Source: Lasioglossum baleicum (lineage: Eukaryota; Arthropoda; Insecta; Hymenoptera; Halictidae). From it: a DNA stretch of 64,000 nucleotides. The DNA is taken from assembly GCF_051020765.1 (NCBI RefSeq), contig NC_134929.1, forward strand, positions 20,529,135 through 20,593,134, read 5' to 3'. The notes beneath the pieces are model-generated. The model did no database searches and was not told the origin of the DNA. It was given only the letters and a program-made list of their open reading frames with translations. Both the position numbers and the translations under genes were made by a program. Below, piece after piece: positions 1-10,489 of the stretch. Position 1 is the first letter of the stretch. Every line of letters begins with the position of its first letter.

Positions 1-1917
1 AGCACCGGGTAAACACAGTTAAGTCCGCAATCACCGATGGTTATCGGATTGCCGTCGTTGACCGAGCGATCGAGCATCGGCGCGAGAATCAGCCCGGTGG
101 GCAAATATGTTCGATATTTTCAATTTTCCGGAATTTAACGATACGTTGCGAAAACAGCGTGCGTTGTTATTGGGCACGAACACGACCCGAACCGAACCGA
201 CCCGGCTCGGCTTGTTCCTCCGTATCTTTATTAAATTTCCATTGATCGCGCGAGCCCACCCCCCGGAAAATCTCATGAATTTATGGCCAACCTCCTCTCC
301 TATGTAATCCGTCCCCGCAAAACTATCGATTGGAGTTCGAGCTTTTCGGTGTCACGTGTGACGCTGAATGAATGGCATGTCGGTGGCCCGCATAGTCATT
401 CGAAGTGTTACAGTTTTGTTTGTGCACACATGGAAAATTGGATTGAACGATATCGATGGTTCCACGTCAATTTGTTTATCTGTGGATCGATCAAACGTTT
501 TTCGATTCGCTTGAAATTGATATTTGATGTCCTTGATTAGATAAGTTTATACAGGAGTAATATATTCAACAATCTTGTAAAATGAAATTTTGTCAGCCGA
601 TGACCGTCGAGCATTCGTCTGCTGATCGGATAAGGAGTTAGGCTAATTTTCTGGTTAGAATATAAGCTATTACAGACCTGTAACGGCGTTGTTTCGTGGC
701 GATCGGCACCGACGTACGGCGGGCACAATTGGGCGACGCACATCACCACCTCATTGCAGAATTTCAATCCCATAACCTCCTCGTCCTCCCGGCCGTAGCG
801 GAAAGTCAACGTAATTTGCCCGTACACCTGCGAACATGGCCCACCCCCCGAACCGATGGTGGTTAATTAGTAAACAGGCAGCCGCGCAAGTAATTGTGTA
901 CGCGGCCGCGTTCGTTAGCAAGGCATCCTCGGAACAGCCATTAAATCTTTCCAGCAATTATCTGGCGGTTCGGTAAAGATATTCGTCGATGACGAGATGC
1001 GATCGTTTCCGATTTCACGCTGAAGCTACCGCTGAATCCTAAGGCGTCTAACGTGATTCATTAACCTTCGGTATAAGGAAGCTATCTCGCGAGTTGCCTT
1101 ATAACTTCGAATCTTTGACCACACCATACTTCGTTAGTCACGAAGAACGAGAAGTTAGACTTATTACTTTGTTATTTTTAAATTCTTATGTTTTTACTGT
1201 CTTAAGTTACTCGTAGATTAATTATTGACGCATTCTGTTATTCTTTTTTCGTCTGAAATCATGGTACACGGCATAATATTAATTCATATAAATAAAACAT
1301 TTTAACAATGGATCAACAACAGGCATGACAGCGGACGTGTCAAAGAATTTTTGATGATATTACGTAGTCGCTTAATCCAGCTCGATGGATCCCAACTCTG
1401 CCCTCCGAAACCATAAATTCAGCGGGCAACTTCGGTAGTAACTATCGTTAGACGCGCCGGTCGGTGAAGACATTCGTGAAGGGAATTAAGCAGGGCGAAT
1501 TAGCTAGAGCGAACTTGTTAGTAACCGTATTCTGCGAATTGGAGTTACTGCGTTATACTGGGAGTCAGTTACGTGACCCGAGAAACTTGTGAAGAGGAAT
1601 CGTTCGAAACTAACAAACTGACGAAAGCTTGCGATCTGTGCTCTGTTTCCCCCTATCTCTTACCCTTCTGTTCTGCAAGTAGTCAGGATCAACCAATACC
1701 ACGCCGTGCAGCTTGTCGATCTTCGTTTCACTGACTATCAGGTCCCTGGTGGGCAGGTATAATGTGAGTTTGCTGTTCGGCGATGATTTTTTGTACAACC
1801 TGCGCAAACAACGTTGGCAAGATCAGGATGAGTAAATTCACCTTAAAGTAGAAGCTTCGGGCTTCGGAATGAGTCTAGTCTACGGACTACGAAATCGGAA
1901 CTCTTTGTTTGTAATCT
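1..1917. other. Non-coding, no feature recognised
   Basis: Moderately AT-rich single-copy-looking sequence. Short open frames on both strands have no family signature. Confidence 0.6.
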
Positions 1918-2165
1918 GACTGCGGATCTGTATGCGAAATATTCTTTTCATCATCTTTATATGTCGAAAATAGTGAAATAAATTCGTTTACCGTCTTTAC
2001 AGTTTTGCATTTCGTCAGATTGCATGCATTTGCGACAAAAATGAGCCCATGAAATTTAAAGCAGTACACAAGGTTGTGATCAATATTAAACAGAATATAA
2101 ATTATAAAATGATAAAAAGAAGAGAATGAAACTCAAAAAAGTTCGTTTCGCATAAAGATCCGCAA
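1918..2165. mobile_element. ACTGCGGAT-family MITE, copy 1
   Basis: GACTGCGGATCTGTATGCGA at the left and inverted TTTCGCATAAAGATCCGCA at the right; about 250 bp between the ends. No frame. Confidence 0.55.
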
Positions 2166-2722
2166 TAATAGCGATCGAGCTCGAGCATGCAAATTTGTCA
2201 AAAACTGAGACAGCGGTGTTGAAGCATCTTTTCGGAGCCATCGTGTAATCCGAGTTTCAAATACGCGCACGCCCGACCGACCGATCGAACGCGGCATTAA
2301 TAATAACGGCTGATGCATCGTATAAACGCTTGTCGCCCGTGCACCAGATGCATCGGTGAAATTATTCAGCGTCGACCCAAGCGAGAATTGTAAGCAAACA
2401 CCGACGGATCGGCAAAAATCAACGGCGATCCCCGCCGGCTTAGAGGACAATGATCCGGATGACGAGATCGTGTTTCACGCTACAAATTGAAACGAATTGG
2501 CACTGAATCTTGTAACGAAACCAAAAACAGGTTCGAGTCGCAATAAAACGTGCCGCGTACTAATTAGCCGTGTCACGGCTCCCGTCACGCCATCCGGTAA
2601 AATCGAAGCTGTTGCTTTCCGCTGCTTTCCCGTTACAGTGCGCGAACAAACAACATGACACGCCGATTTATGCTGCGACCATTTTGCATTCAGACTTTTA
2701 GACTCTGGAGTTGTTATGCAAG

Positions 2723-3230
2723 CCTCACAAGTTTCTTGCAAGCAGTAGAATTTTTTTGCAGGTCCTCGAGCCTTTCTGCATGTCCTAAAATTCTCTTGAA
2801 AGCCCTAGAATTTTTTCCAGACCCCAGAATTATTTTCAAAGGTCCTGGAGCCCTTTCGCACGTCCTCAAATTTTCTTGAAAGCCCTAGAATTTTTTCCAG
2901 GCCCCAGAATTATTTTCAAAGGTCCTGGAGCCCTTTCGCACGTCCTAAAATTTTCTTGAAAGCCCTAGAATTTTTTCCAGACCCCAGAATTATTTTCAAA
3001 GGTCCTGGAATCTTTCTGCACGTCCTAGAATTCTCTTGAAAGCCCCAGAAGTATTTTCGGAGGCTCCAGAGCCATTTTACAAGCCCTACAATCTCTTTGG
3101 AAGTTCTATCTAGCATTTTTTTGCAGGCTCCACAATTATTTTTACTGGCCTTGCAATTTTCAGAACCTTCCCACAAGTACCACAGTCTTTCTACTATACC
3201 TACAATGATTCCGTAAGCCACAAGTTCACC
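2723..3230 (+). repeat. 80-bp minisatellite built from four 20-bp subunits
   Basis: CCCTAGAATTTTTTCCAG recurs at 2803, 2883 and 2963, and as CCCCAGAA at 3043: an exact 80-bp step. Each 80-bp unit is itself four diverged 20-bp units of the type YCCWGAATTTTTTYCARG. Beyond 3060 only single 20-bp units remain, increasingly diverged. Confidence 0.85.
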
Positions 3231-3699
3231 GTTCCAAACATGTCCAGGGCACTCCTACCACTCTGTTTCAACAAAATCTGTACCTGCAACGCCCGTCGGC
3301 AGCACGGTTCATACGCCCTGATAGAACAATACGCCGCGCCGGCGAAATAATAGAATCTTCGCAACGTATGTATCCATTGCGATGCGTGCGCGCGATTATT
3401 CGTGTCTCGTCTCGTCGAGGGGAATTATCATCGGGTTACTGCTGTTTCACGCATGATTGCAGCGTACAGCGAGGACGTTTGCCGGATAGGTGGTGCGATC
3501 AAGAAGAGCTATAAGCGCGAAGGAAAACGGTCGATGCGGCCGGTTTTCGCTTTTGTTTGGACGGACGGTATCGCGCGGGAAAATATTGTTTCAAGATGCT
3601 CCCTTGGTGATCAAGGCGCAGGGACACGGGGGCGGGCTCGAATAATATTTGCTCTTGGAGCAGAGAACGAGTTTCTCGAATCGCGCGAACGTATTCGCG

Positions 3700-4050
3700 T
3701 ATTCCAGAATTTTTCTAGAGGCCTTGGACACGTTTCTGCAAGTTTTCCAACGAGCGAAAAGTTTTTCGAAGGTCCCAGAATTTTTCTACACGCTTTAAAA
3801 TTATTTTTCATAGGATTCCTCCCGTAGATTCCTAAATTAATTAAAGATCCTAGAAATAGTGAAGGGATTGATTCTTCCGAAAGTATTCTAGGGCTCGTGA
3901 GAATGGTCTAGATCCACAGAAAAATTCTGGAATCTGCGACAACATTCCAAAAGTATTGTGAACAGTCTGGAGTATGCAGAAATTCCAGAGTCACTGGGCG
4001 AAGCGTTTTAGTTCTCCAAAAAATGTCTGGTAGCTCTGAAAAAATGTTTC
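3700..4050 (+). repeat. Second patch of the 20-bp minisatellite
   Basis: Units such as CCAGAATTTTTCTAGAGG and CCCAGAATTTTTCTACACG repeat at about 20-bp steps. Same consensus as 2723-3230 but more decayed, with no visible 80-bp order. Confidence 0.65.
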
Positions 4051-5430
4051 GCAGTATTTATTTAGCCGAGTGTTCCGGGGAAAATTCGCGTGAAAAATGC
4101 CTTGCAAACTGACGTTGGCATACGCGAGGCGGATAGTTCGCGGAGAAGGGAAGAGGCGCGTAAACGCGGGCTCGTCTCAAGGATACGAGAAACAGACGCG
4201 GGAGAACGGAAATACGGCCGACGGAATTTATTGCCGTGCGAAAACCGTGTTCCCGAAGAGTGCAACTGCAGCCGATGCGGCTCGGCGTCATATTCACAAT
4301 TGTGCGAGCGACGATGATCTCTTTGCAAATATTCTTCGTTGTTGTTCCGCGCGTCTATCGGGCATGACACGGCGGGAGAACAATTCCCGCGAGTAGTTCG
4401 CGTTGTTCGGGGTCGCGCGATGCTAATTAACGGCGCTCCACGTTGTTCGGCTTAATTAAAAACCCATAGAATGACAGATAACTAGCAAAAGACAAGAACT
4501 TGCGGCCCGGCTGACAAGTAACCTGCATCGGAAAAGCCTCGGAACGCGGCTTAGAACACTCTGTTGTCCAATTTTGCGTTTCAAAAATTTGCTCCGTTGA
4601 AACTGTAAAAGCTGGACGAATGATTCTGCAAACCGTTTCGAATACAACAGTATACTTTTTTAATAACGTCTAACATGCTTGAACAATGTTCGAAGAGAGA
4701 AAACCGGGGTTGGCTTTATCGCATCATTTTTCTCGGACAGATTTCAATTTATTGTGAAAACGAAAGGTCGGAGAGGAAACTTAACTACGCCACGCGATGG
4801 GGCGCACCTTCTTCCCTCGGAAGCCGTCAAAGAAGTTAGTCGAAGTTAGAAAGAAAAGTTGATAAATAAATTGACGAACATCCGACGGAATTGGTGCTTT
4901 AAAAGCATCTTCCTCTCCCACTCTCCTTCTCTCTTCAAACAGTGTTTGAACCTGTTCGAACGTTAACAACACTGTGAAAAATGTATTTTGTATCAAATTG
5001 ACGCCGAAATTATTTATGACGGGATCGTAATAAATTGATTGGAACGATCCCGTCGATCCCCAATTTCCGGCTCAATCAAAACAACTTAATCCCGACATCG
5101 AGTCGTTAACGGAGAATGCACTCCCGGTTTGAATTAACCCGCTTGTCTGCATCTTCTTCAGGATCCGGTGATTATTATCTGTGATAGCTGGAGCGTGAAT
5201 CCATGCAGCGCATACCTAGCCTGTTTGGATTTTCGTTATGCGATTTTAGTGGCGGGGGATCGCCGACAGCTCGCGGCAGTTAACACTTTATTCGCCGGAA
5301 GCCTATAAACGCGCCACCGCTAGGTAAACACGTTCGGCCCGCTTAAAATTAGAACAAATGCATTAATATTCTCGCGCGGGACTCTGTTTTCGGTCCAACA
5401 TTTCTATTCGCCAGGGAAACGCTTCGAATC
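4050..5430. other. Non-coding stretch
   Basis: CpG-bearing sequence between minisatellite patches. Overlapping short frames at 4.06-4.40 kb on both strands look like chance. Confidence 0.55.
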
Positions 5431-5790
5431 AGTCTTTTCCAAGTTGCTAGAATTTTTTAGAGCCCTTCGAAATTTTCTGCAGATCCTGAAGTCATTTTCG
5501 TAGACCCTAAAATGTCTTACAGATTTTAGATTTTTTTCTATAGACTCCAGGATCACTTTTGAGGGATCAGAATTTTTTCGGAGGCTTCAGAATTCTTTCA
5601 CAGGACTCTTCCGAAATTATTTTCGAATGCTTCAGGATTTTTTCAGAGTTACTCGGAATTTTTTTGTGGTCCCACAATTTCGTCACAGAATTTCTCTACA
5701 AACTCTGGAAAGGCATTCAGATCTGCAAAAATGATTCTGAGATCTTTCAAAAGATCTTGATAGTATTTGGAGAAGTTACAAGATGATGTA
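5430..5790 (+). repeat. Third patch of the 20-bp minisatellite
   Basis: TTGCTAGAATTTTTTAGAG, ATCAGAATTTTTTCGGAGG and TTCAGAATTCTTTCACAGG follow at about 20-bp spacing. Same family as 2723-3230. Confidence 0.65.
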
Positions 5791-6600
5791 TAAAGGACAT
5801 TTTTTGAACAACTCTTTCATGTGGATCAACGCCAGAAATTGAAAACAAGCGGCTTATAAATATAGTGATACACGTCAGTGAAAATTTCATCCAAACTTGA
5901 TCTCGCCGGTGGAGAGGTTTCCCGATGGCAGAGCCGTGTCCGATAAACCATTAATATTTGTTGACGCCAACAGTTTCGCAAGTTTGTGAACGCAACACAC
6001 CAACAAAGATCCATATATCGCGTTTCCTGTTGCGGGCGAATGGTAAAACTCCGTTCGTATATCGCGCGTGGAACGACTTCCTGTGAATGGCGCGGCGGCG
6101 TACGTGCAACGGCAGTTCGAATATTTATTACAATTGTTATTACATTTCAGGACGCGGGTAGAATTGCGAGATACCACTCGCTCTTGGTTTAATTATGCGG
6201 GCCGTGTACGGCCGAAGGTGGTTGTAACGAGGTTCGTTAACGCGTAACAAATCTGCCAGCAACTTTTCTCGGGCGTGACGTCGTCGGCGACTGCGAAAAA
6301 TTTCCATGTTCGCAGGTGAACGAACGCTTTCAGTCGCAAAAACTGCGATAGCCGTTTTCCGCCGGAAAAAAGCTATGGAAGATATTCCTCGCGCGTCGAT
6401 ACCCCTTTCACGAGTTACCTTTGATTGCTGAACGAGTCCGACGCGCTGTCCCCGGTGATTTCCGCCTTTCTGGAACACACAGGAAACATGTTCTATTACA
6501 CCGGAACTACGGAAGTTCGTTCCTGGAAAGTGCATATTTTCCGAAATTTCATTAGCTCGCGAATCGTTTCACTAAAGTTTAGCCAGTGCTCGATCACGTA
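5790..6600. other. Non-coding stretch
   Basis: Nothing recognised between the third minisatellite patch and the 6.6-kb inverted-repeat element. Confidence 0.55.
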
Positions 6601-7299
6601 TAAAAAGTAATGGTTATCCGTCCTAGAAATTTGTAAGAGAAACTTGTCGCAAAATCGTTTATAACAAAGAAAATTGTTGGCAAAGTTTGGCAAAGTTCTT
6701 TCCAAAGTTTGAAAGAAGCCACATGTCGCAAACAAATAGTTAATGAGATATAAGCTGTTAAAGTTTTTTTGCAAAATTTGATTGTGTGGAGTTATGAGTA
6801 TAAACAAAAGCCTACTGCTACAGTCCACATGACCGTGTCGATGAGACAGAACATAATCGTATGGGTGCCTCGAGAGACAAACGAAATTTAAAGGAACATT
6901 TGTCGCTAGACTCGTAGACGTCATCGTCTCTCTGCCCATTCGGATCATGAATTTGAAGTTGCAAAATATGAAAGAATACCCTATATCCATTGTTGTAAGA
7001 ATATTAATCCTGGATTATAAAATGCTACCGTACCTCACCGTTCCTCCAGCGGATTAGGCGATATACCTGTAAAGGACGTCATAGCAAGCAAAAAACGCAT
7101 GCGAATCTTCAACCCCGACTAATCGACAACACGTGCGACGGACCCATCGAAGCGGCGAGCGGACTACCCTTATAAATCTCGTTATTGACGACTGAAGACA
7201 ATACCAAAAGGAATTTCTATGACAGTTTCCCCACTTCTGAATCTAAAGTCCTTCCGACACACCCCCGTCCAATTAGCAAACGCAACATTTCCCCACCAA

Positions 7300-7514
7300 A
7301 ATGATAAACCGAGGTGACAACCGCAGTACTATTTTAACCGTGGTCGGAGAAACTTCTTCCCGTTCGCTGTCACGATTTCGGAAAGTGTGTTGTGTAGTGT
7401 CCAGTGATCGTGTAGAAGTGTGGTGTTTTGTGCTTCATTGTACGCTAAGACGTATTCGCGAAAATGGCAGTGTTCACTTGATCCGACGGAGGAACAGGAG
7501 ATTCTGAAAAATTT
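7300..7514 (+). other. Exon-like segment with a consensus 5' splice site
   Basis: A GTGT-rich stretch resembling an insect 5' UTR ends in ...GAAAAATTT followed by GTAAGTACG at 7515, a near-perfect animal donor. The only nearby ATG in good context (AAAATGG, about 7463) closes after a few codons, so any transcript would be non-coding or use this as a leader exon. It lies between the two inverted arms of the 6.6-8.8 kb element. It may therefore be a host first exon captured by the element, an exon flanked by two copies, or coincidence. No coding similarity is recognised. Confidence 0.25.
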
Positions 7515-7618
7515 GTAAGTACGTATACTTGACAGTAGTATGAAAAATGTAGCATTAATATTCTTATGGGATAAACTTTACTGTACCGGCCTCAATATTA
7601 GTACCTTTCTATAATCTC

Positions 7619-7968
7619 TAATCCAGTAGATTTGTACCCGGCGCGGATGTAGTTCGAAGTTTCGATCCTCTAGGATTAATATTTGAGGAGCTATGGTCGC
7701 TTAAAGTTGAGCATTGTTGAGAGGTAAGGTCGCCGCCATATTGGTTTGTAGTGACGACCGCGAGCAGCTTACCTTGCCGCCAACTCTTGCTGCTAACCAA
7801 CTCGGTAAGCGGCGTGCGAGTGTCACTACAAATCAATATGGCGGCGGCCTTACCTGACAAGAAACTGGAAATATGCTCAACTTTAAGCGACCATAACTCC
7901 TCCACTATTGATCCTAGAGGTTCGAAACTTCGATCTGCATACGCGCCGGGTACAAATCTACTGGATTA
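7619..7968. mobile_element. Hairpin MITE, 350 bp
   Basis: Begins TAATCCAGTAGATTTGTACC and ends with its reverse complement (GGTACAAATCTACTGGATTA). The arms match over about 140 bp, including the reverse complement of AACTTTAAGCGACCAT, and the central 60 bp are partly palindromic as well. It has no coding capacity. It lies inside the 6.6-8.8 kb element just left of the 5S SINE. Confidence 0.7.
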
Positions 7969-7989
7969 CGTACAAAATACATCATAATT

Positions 7990-8005
7990 CGTAGGAGAAA
8001 GGCAG
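7990..8005. repeat. Left 16-bp target-site duplication of the 5S SINE
   Basis: TCGTAGGAGAAAGGCA, identical to 8289-8304. Confidence 0.85.
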
Positions 8006-8154
8006 CCAACAACCGTAGTCCCGTTGAAAGCACCGGTTCTCGTTGGATCACCGAAGTTAAACAATGTGGAACGTGAACCGCACTAGGATGGGTGACCGTC
8101 TGGTAAAAAACCGGAAAGTGACCCACCCGGGGTGTTTTTTCACGTGTTGTTGGC
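8006..8154 (+). pseudogene. 5S rRNA-like head of the SINE
   Basis: Recognisable 5S rRNA with intact terminal helix and box C but an about 30-nt insertion and many substitutions in the middle. It is not a functional 5S gene: there is a T6 run inside and no 5S cluster around it. It is better read as the promoter-bearing head of the SINE. Confidence 0.75.
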
Positions 8155-8288
8155 AAAAAGGTGGTTCGGAACCCACCATAAACAGTAGGTCCCGCTGAAA
8201 AGGCGATGGTGAGAGTGGAAAGAGGAAGAGGATTGGTACATATTGTATAACATTAAAGTGTGTTGTAAATATGCATTGAACCTTGTAA
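8006..8288 (+). mobile_element. 5S-rRNA-derived SINE (SINE3-like) with exact target-site duplication
   Basis: The body begins GCCAACAACC, the 5' end of 5S rRNA, and its 5S-like head runs to GTTGTTGGC at 8154. The first nine and last nine bases of the head are perfectly complementary (5S helix I). The internal promoter is recognisable: box A-like GAAGTTAAACAATGTGG (8053-8069) and the conserved GGATGGGTGACCG (about 8087-8099). The head is about 149 bp rather than about 120, with extra sequence before the 3' strand of helix I. A T-arm-like hairpin GGTGGTTCGGAACCCACC follows (8160-8177), then a unique tail ending ...CCTTGTAA. The 16-bp repeat TCGTAGGAGAAAGGCA flanks it on both sides, showing retroposition. 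A run of six T inside the head (about 8133-8138) would stop Pol III early, so this copy is probably inactive. Confidence 0.8.
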
Positions 8289-8304
8289 TCGTAGGAGAAA
8301 GGCA
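8289..8304. repeat. Right 16-bp target-site duplication of the 5S SINE
   Basis: TCGTAGGAGAAAGGCA, identical to 7990-8005. The two copies match at every base, implying a fairly recent insertion. Confidence 0.85.
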
Positions 8305-8925
8305 CAAATTTTGAGTCCGGTAAAGTAAAGAGCAGCCTTCTTATGTGTAACAATGGATATAAGGTATTCTTTCACATTTTGCAACTTCAAATGTATGATT
8401 CGAATGGGCTGGGAGACGATAATAACTTGGTACAGGCCTAGCGACGAATGTCCCTTTAAACTTACGATCATGTTCTGTCTCATCGACACGGTCATGTGGA
8501 CTGTAGTATCTAGTAGGCTTTTGTCTATGCGTATAATTCTACACAATCAAATTTTGCAAGAACTTCAACAGCTTATATCTCAATAACTATTTGTTTGCGA
8601 CATGTGGCTCCTTTCAAACTTTTTCTCTTCTCGACGAGTAGAAGGTATTGATGTAAAAACAAACTAACAAAAATTTGCTTTGTTATAAATATTTTATAGT
8701 TTCTCTTACAAATGTCCACTGATCCAAAGGTTAGATTCACCCCTGGAACGGATGACTGTTTATACACCCTGTACATAGAGTATAATTTTAGTATAGATTA
8801 TATAGATTATGTTTTCCAATCAAATATTAGCAGAACCAATGGACTAGAGAGCTACAGAAAATGTTGATAGATTTCAACGAGAAAAGAAAGCAATTCCAAT
8901 TGGAACAGCACAATTATATATGTCT

Positions 8926-9126
8926 AGACTGCGGATCTTTATGCAAAATAAAATTTTTATACATCAATTGCAAGCTACATACGAGCTAATTAAAAATTGA
9001 TTTTCCTCATTAATGATTTATATCTGTAAAAGATAGTATATTGGCATTGTTAAACTCTTTTAATCTTTTTCCTGCTTTGAATTACACCTACTCATTTTTG
9101 TCATAAATGCATAAACTCCGCAGTCT
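8926..9126. mobile_element. ACTGCGGAT-family MITE, copy 2
   Basis: AGACTGCGGATCTTTATGCA and inverted ATGCATAAACTCCGCAGTCT enclose about 200 bp of AT-rich sequence. TATATATG occurs at both flanks and may be the target duplication. Confidence 0.65.
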
Positions 9127-9916
9127 ATATATGACTAATAAGTAGACTTTATGCAAAATAAAAATTTCCTTGTGATTGTAAGAAAAAAGAGCAAACTCCA
9201 AATATATCTTCCACCCTTTAAAAATTGTATACACTTGAAAATAATATATCAACATGCTATTAATAAGCTAAATTTTCTGCGATCTTCGATGACGTTGAAT
9301 TTTATGGTTTATAAACATCTCTACAATAATTTACGTACGGAGTAAGATCGTATGGAGGCACACGTATAAATAAAGGAAGCCTTGAACGAATAAAAATTTT
9401 ATTCTCTTTCTTTCGACTCGCTATACACAGTAAATGTCGTTGCTCGATTGCAATTGGAGGTACAAATTCCTAACGAGTCGTAAAAAAGAGAAACCGGGAG
9501 AAAATATGTTCGAACCCGGGGAGCAGAACGTCTTATCACGTCTTATCTGCAGTGTCCCCCTGCAACATCAGTGCGTTTACATGTGCAGCAGCCTGTTGAG
9601 GTCGGGATATTTATGGCATGCACCCGGACGGTGCACGACACCGTTCTTTGTCTTTTCGACGTGTCGCGAGTCTGAGAGGGGCGTTCCATTATCCACGATC
9701 TTCCCCTAGGATTTATCTCTCTCGCTCTTTCTCTCTAGGCAGAGAGCGTCAATGCATCGAACACGCTCGAGCGATCTTATCGAACGCTTATGAGCACTTT
9801 GCCAGAGGAGTTTTACGAGTGTCGAACGGACGCGGTGAACACTATACTATCGGATCGTCGCACTATGTAATAACTTTTCAGTGAGCGAGTCAATTTTCCA
9901 GGCAGCTGCGGGAACG
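9127..9916. other. Non-coding stretch upstream of the TATA box
   Basis: AT-rich to about 9420, then more GC-balanced towards the candidate promoter. Confidence 0.5.
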
Positions 9917-9960
9917 AACGCTATATAAAACGCGAACGAACACATCGAACGCACCGGCTT
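9917..9960 (+). promoter_or_regulatory. Candidate TATA-type core promoter
   Basis: CTATATAAAACGCG at 9921-9934 is a full TATA box in a CpG-rich setting. The sequence 25-35 bp downstream (around 9950-9960, ACACATCGAAC) would hold the start site. The 200 bp upstream are GC-balanced rather than AT-rich, so the TATA stands out. The nearest downstream open frame with an ATG starts at 10338. Start-site data would be needed to call it real. Confidence 0.3.
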
Positions 9961-10337
9961 GCAGCCGCCTCTGCATCCCTTGTGCAGCGTGGACCACTTC
10001 GATGGACCACCCGAATTATTGTCATTGTAACGCGGCCAATCGATATTCCTTTCTACTCTTTCTATTCGATACAGAAAATTATAGCAGAAATCATTTCGCT
10101 ATTTTGTATCGATTATCTGACGACCAAAACACACAGTCCCATTTATAAAAACATCAACGACCTTGATATCTCGCAAGAATAACCTTCAGAAAACTTTTAT
10201 TTTCGAGTCTTCAAGATCACAATTTCTTAACGTTCAACATCGTCCAGGAACGTCACTCTGCATCAAATCTTCGGAGCAACAAGAGCTCGGAAAAAGTGCA
10301 TTTCGACTACGCCGCGTTGCACCGAGAGATCCAGAAG

Positions 10338-10487
10338 ATGGGCTACTGCGGCGGTCAGCGTATAGCAGAATTTATGGCAGTTATACTCTCGGAGATCGTC
10401 CGAGAAAGGACATGGGACTGCTGCGATGTGAAAAAGGACCGTTCCCGGGAAGTAATAAGCGCCGCGGTCGAGAAAGAAAATAAATGA
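10338..10487 (+). CDS. Possible 49-codon small ORF downstream of a TATA box
   Basis: The frame reads MGYCGGQRIAEFMAVILSEI and continues to ...E-K-E-N-K and a TGA stop. It is open leftwards without a stop to about 10170, so it could instead be part of a larger exon. ATG context (CAGAAGATGG) is good. The peptide has a short hydrophobic-amphipathic stretch (A-E-F-M-A-V-I-L-S-E-I-V) and a charged tail, but no domain, signal peptide or family is recognised. A TATA box lies about 410 bp upstream. Chance is quite possible. Confidence 0.2.
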   Translation: MGYCGGQRIAEFMAVILSEIVRERTWDCCDVKKDRSREVISAAVEKENK

Positions 10488-10489
10488 AA

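Larger units (their letters stand above)
6600..8772. mobile_element. Large inverted-repeat element with about 400-bp arms (composite)
   Basis: The left arm (about 6606-6993) and right arm (about 8345-8770) are reverse complements over almost their full length. Example: GAATACCCTATATCCATTG at the inner end of the left arm against CAATGGATATAAGGTATTC at the right; both also share the reverse-complement of CCACATGACCGTGTCGATGA. The right outer end continues to ACACCCTGTA, a common insect DNA-transposon terminus. The 1.35-kb centre holds the exon-like segment, a hairpin MITE and the 5S SINE. No transposase is seen, so it is non-autonomous or two copies in opposite orientation. A target-site duplication was not found. 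Confidence 0.65.

Noticed and set aside
2531..2545. GGTTCGAGTCGC resembling a tRNA B box
   Set aside because: No A box at the right distance and no cloverleaf can be drawn.
2723..3230. Regularly spaced repeats as a CRISPR array
   Set aside because: Eukaryotic context; repeats are contiguous 20/80-bp tandem units without unique spacers.
7700..7760. GCCGCCATATTGG-type sequence as a YY1/initiator promoter
   Set aside because: It lies in the arm of a hairpin MITE and occurs in both arms; better explained by the element.
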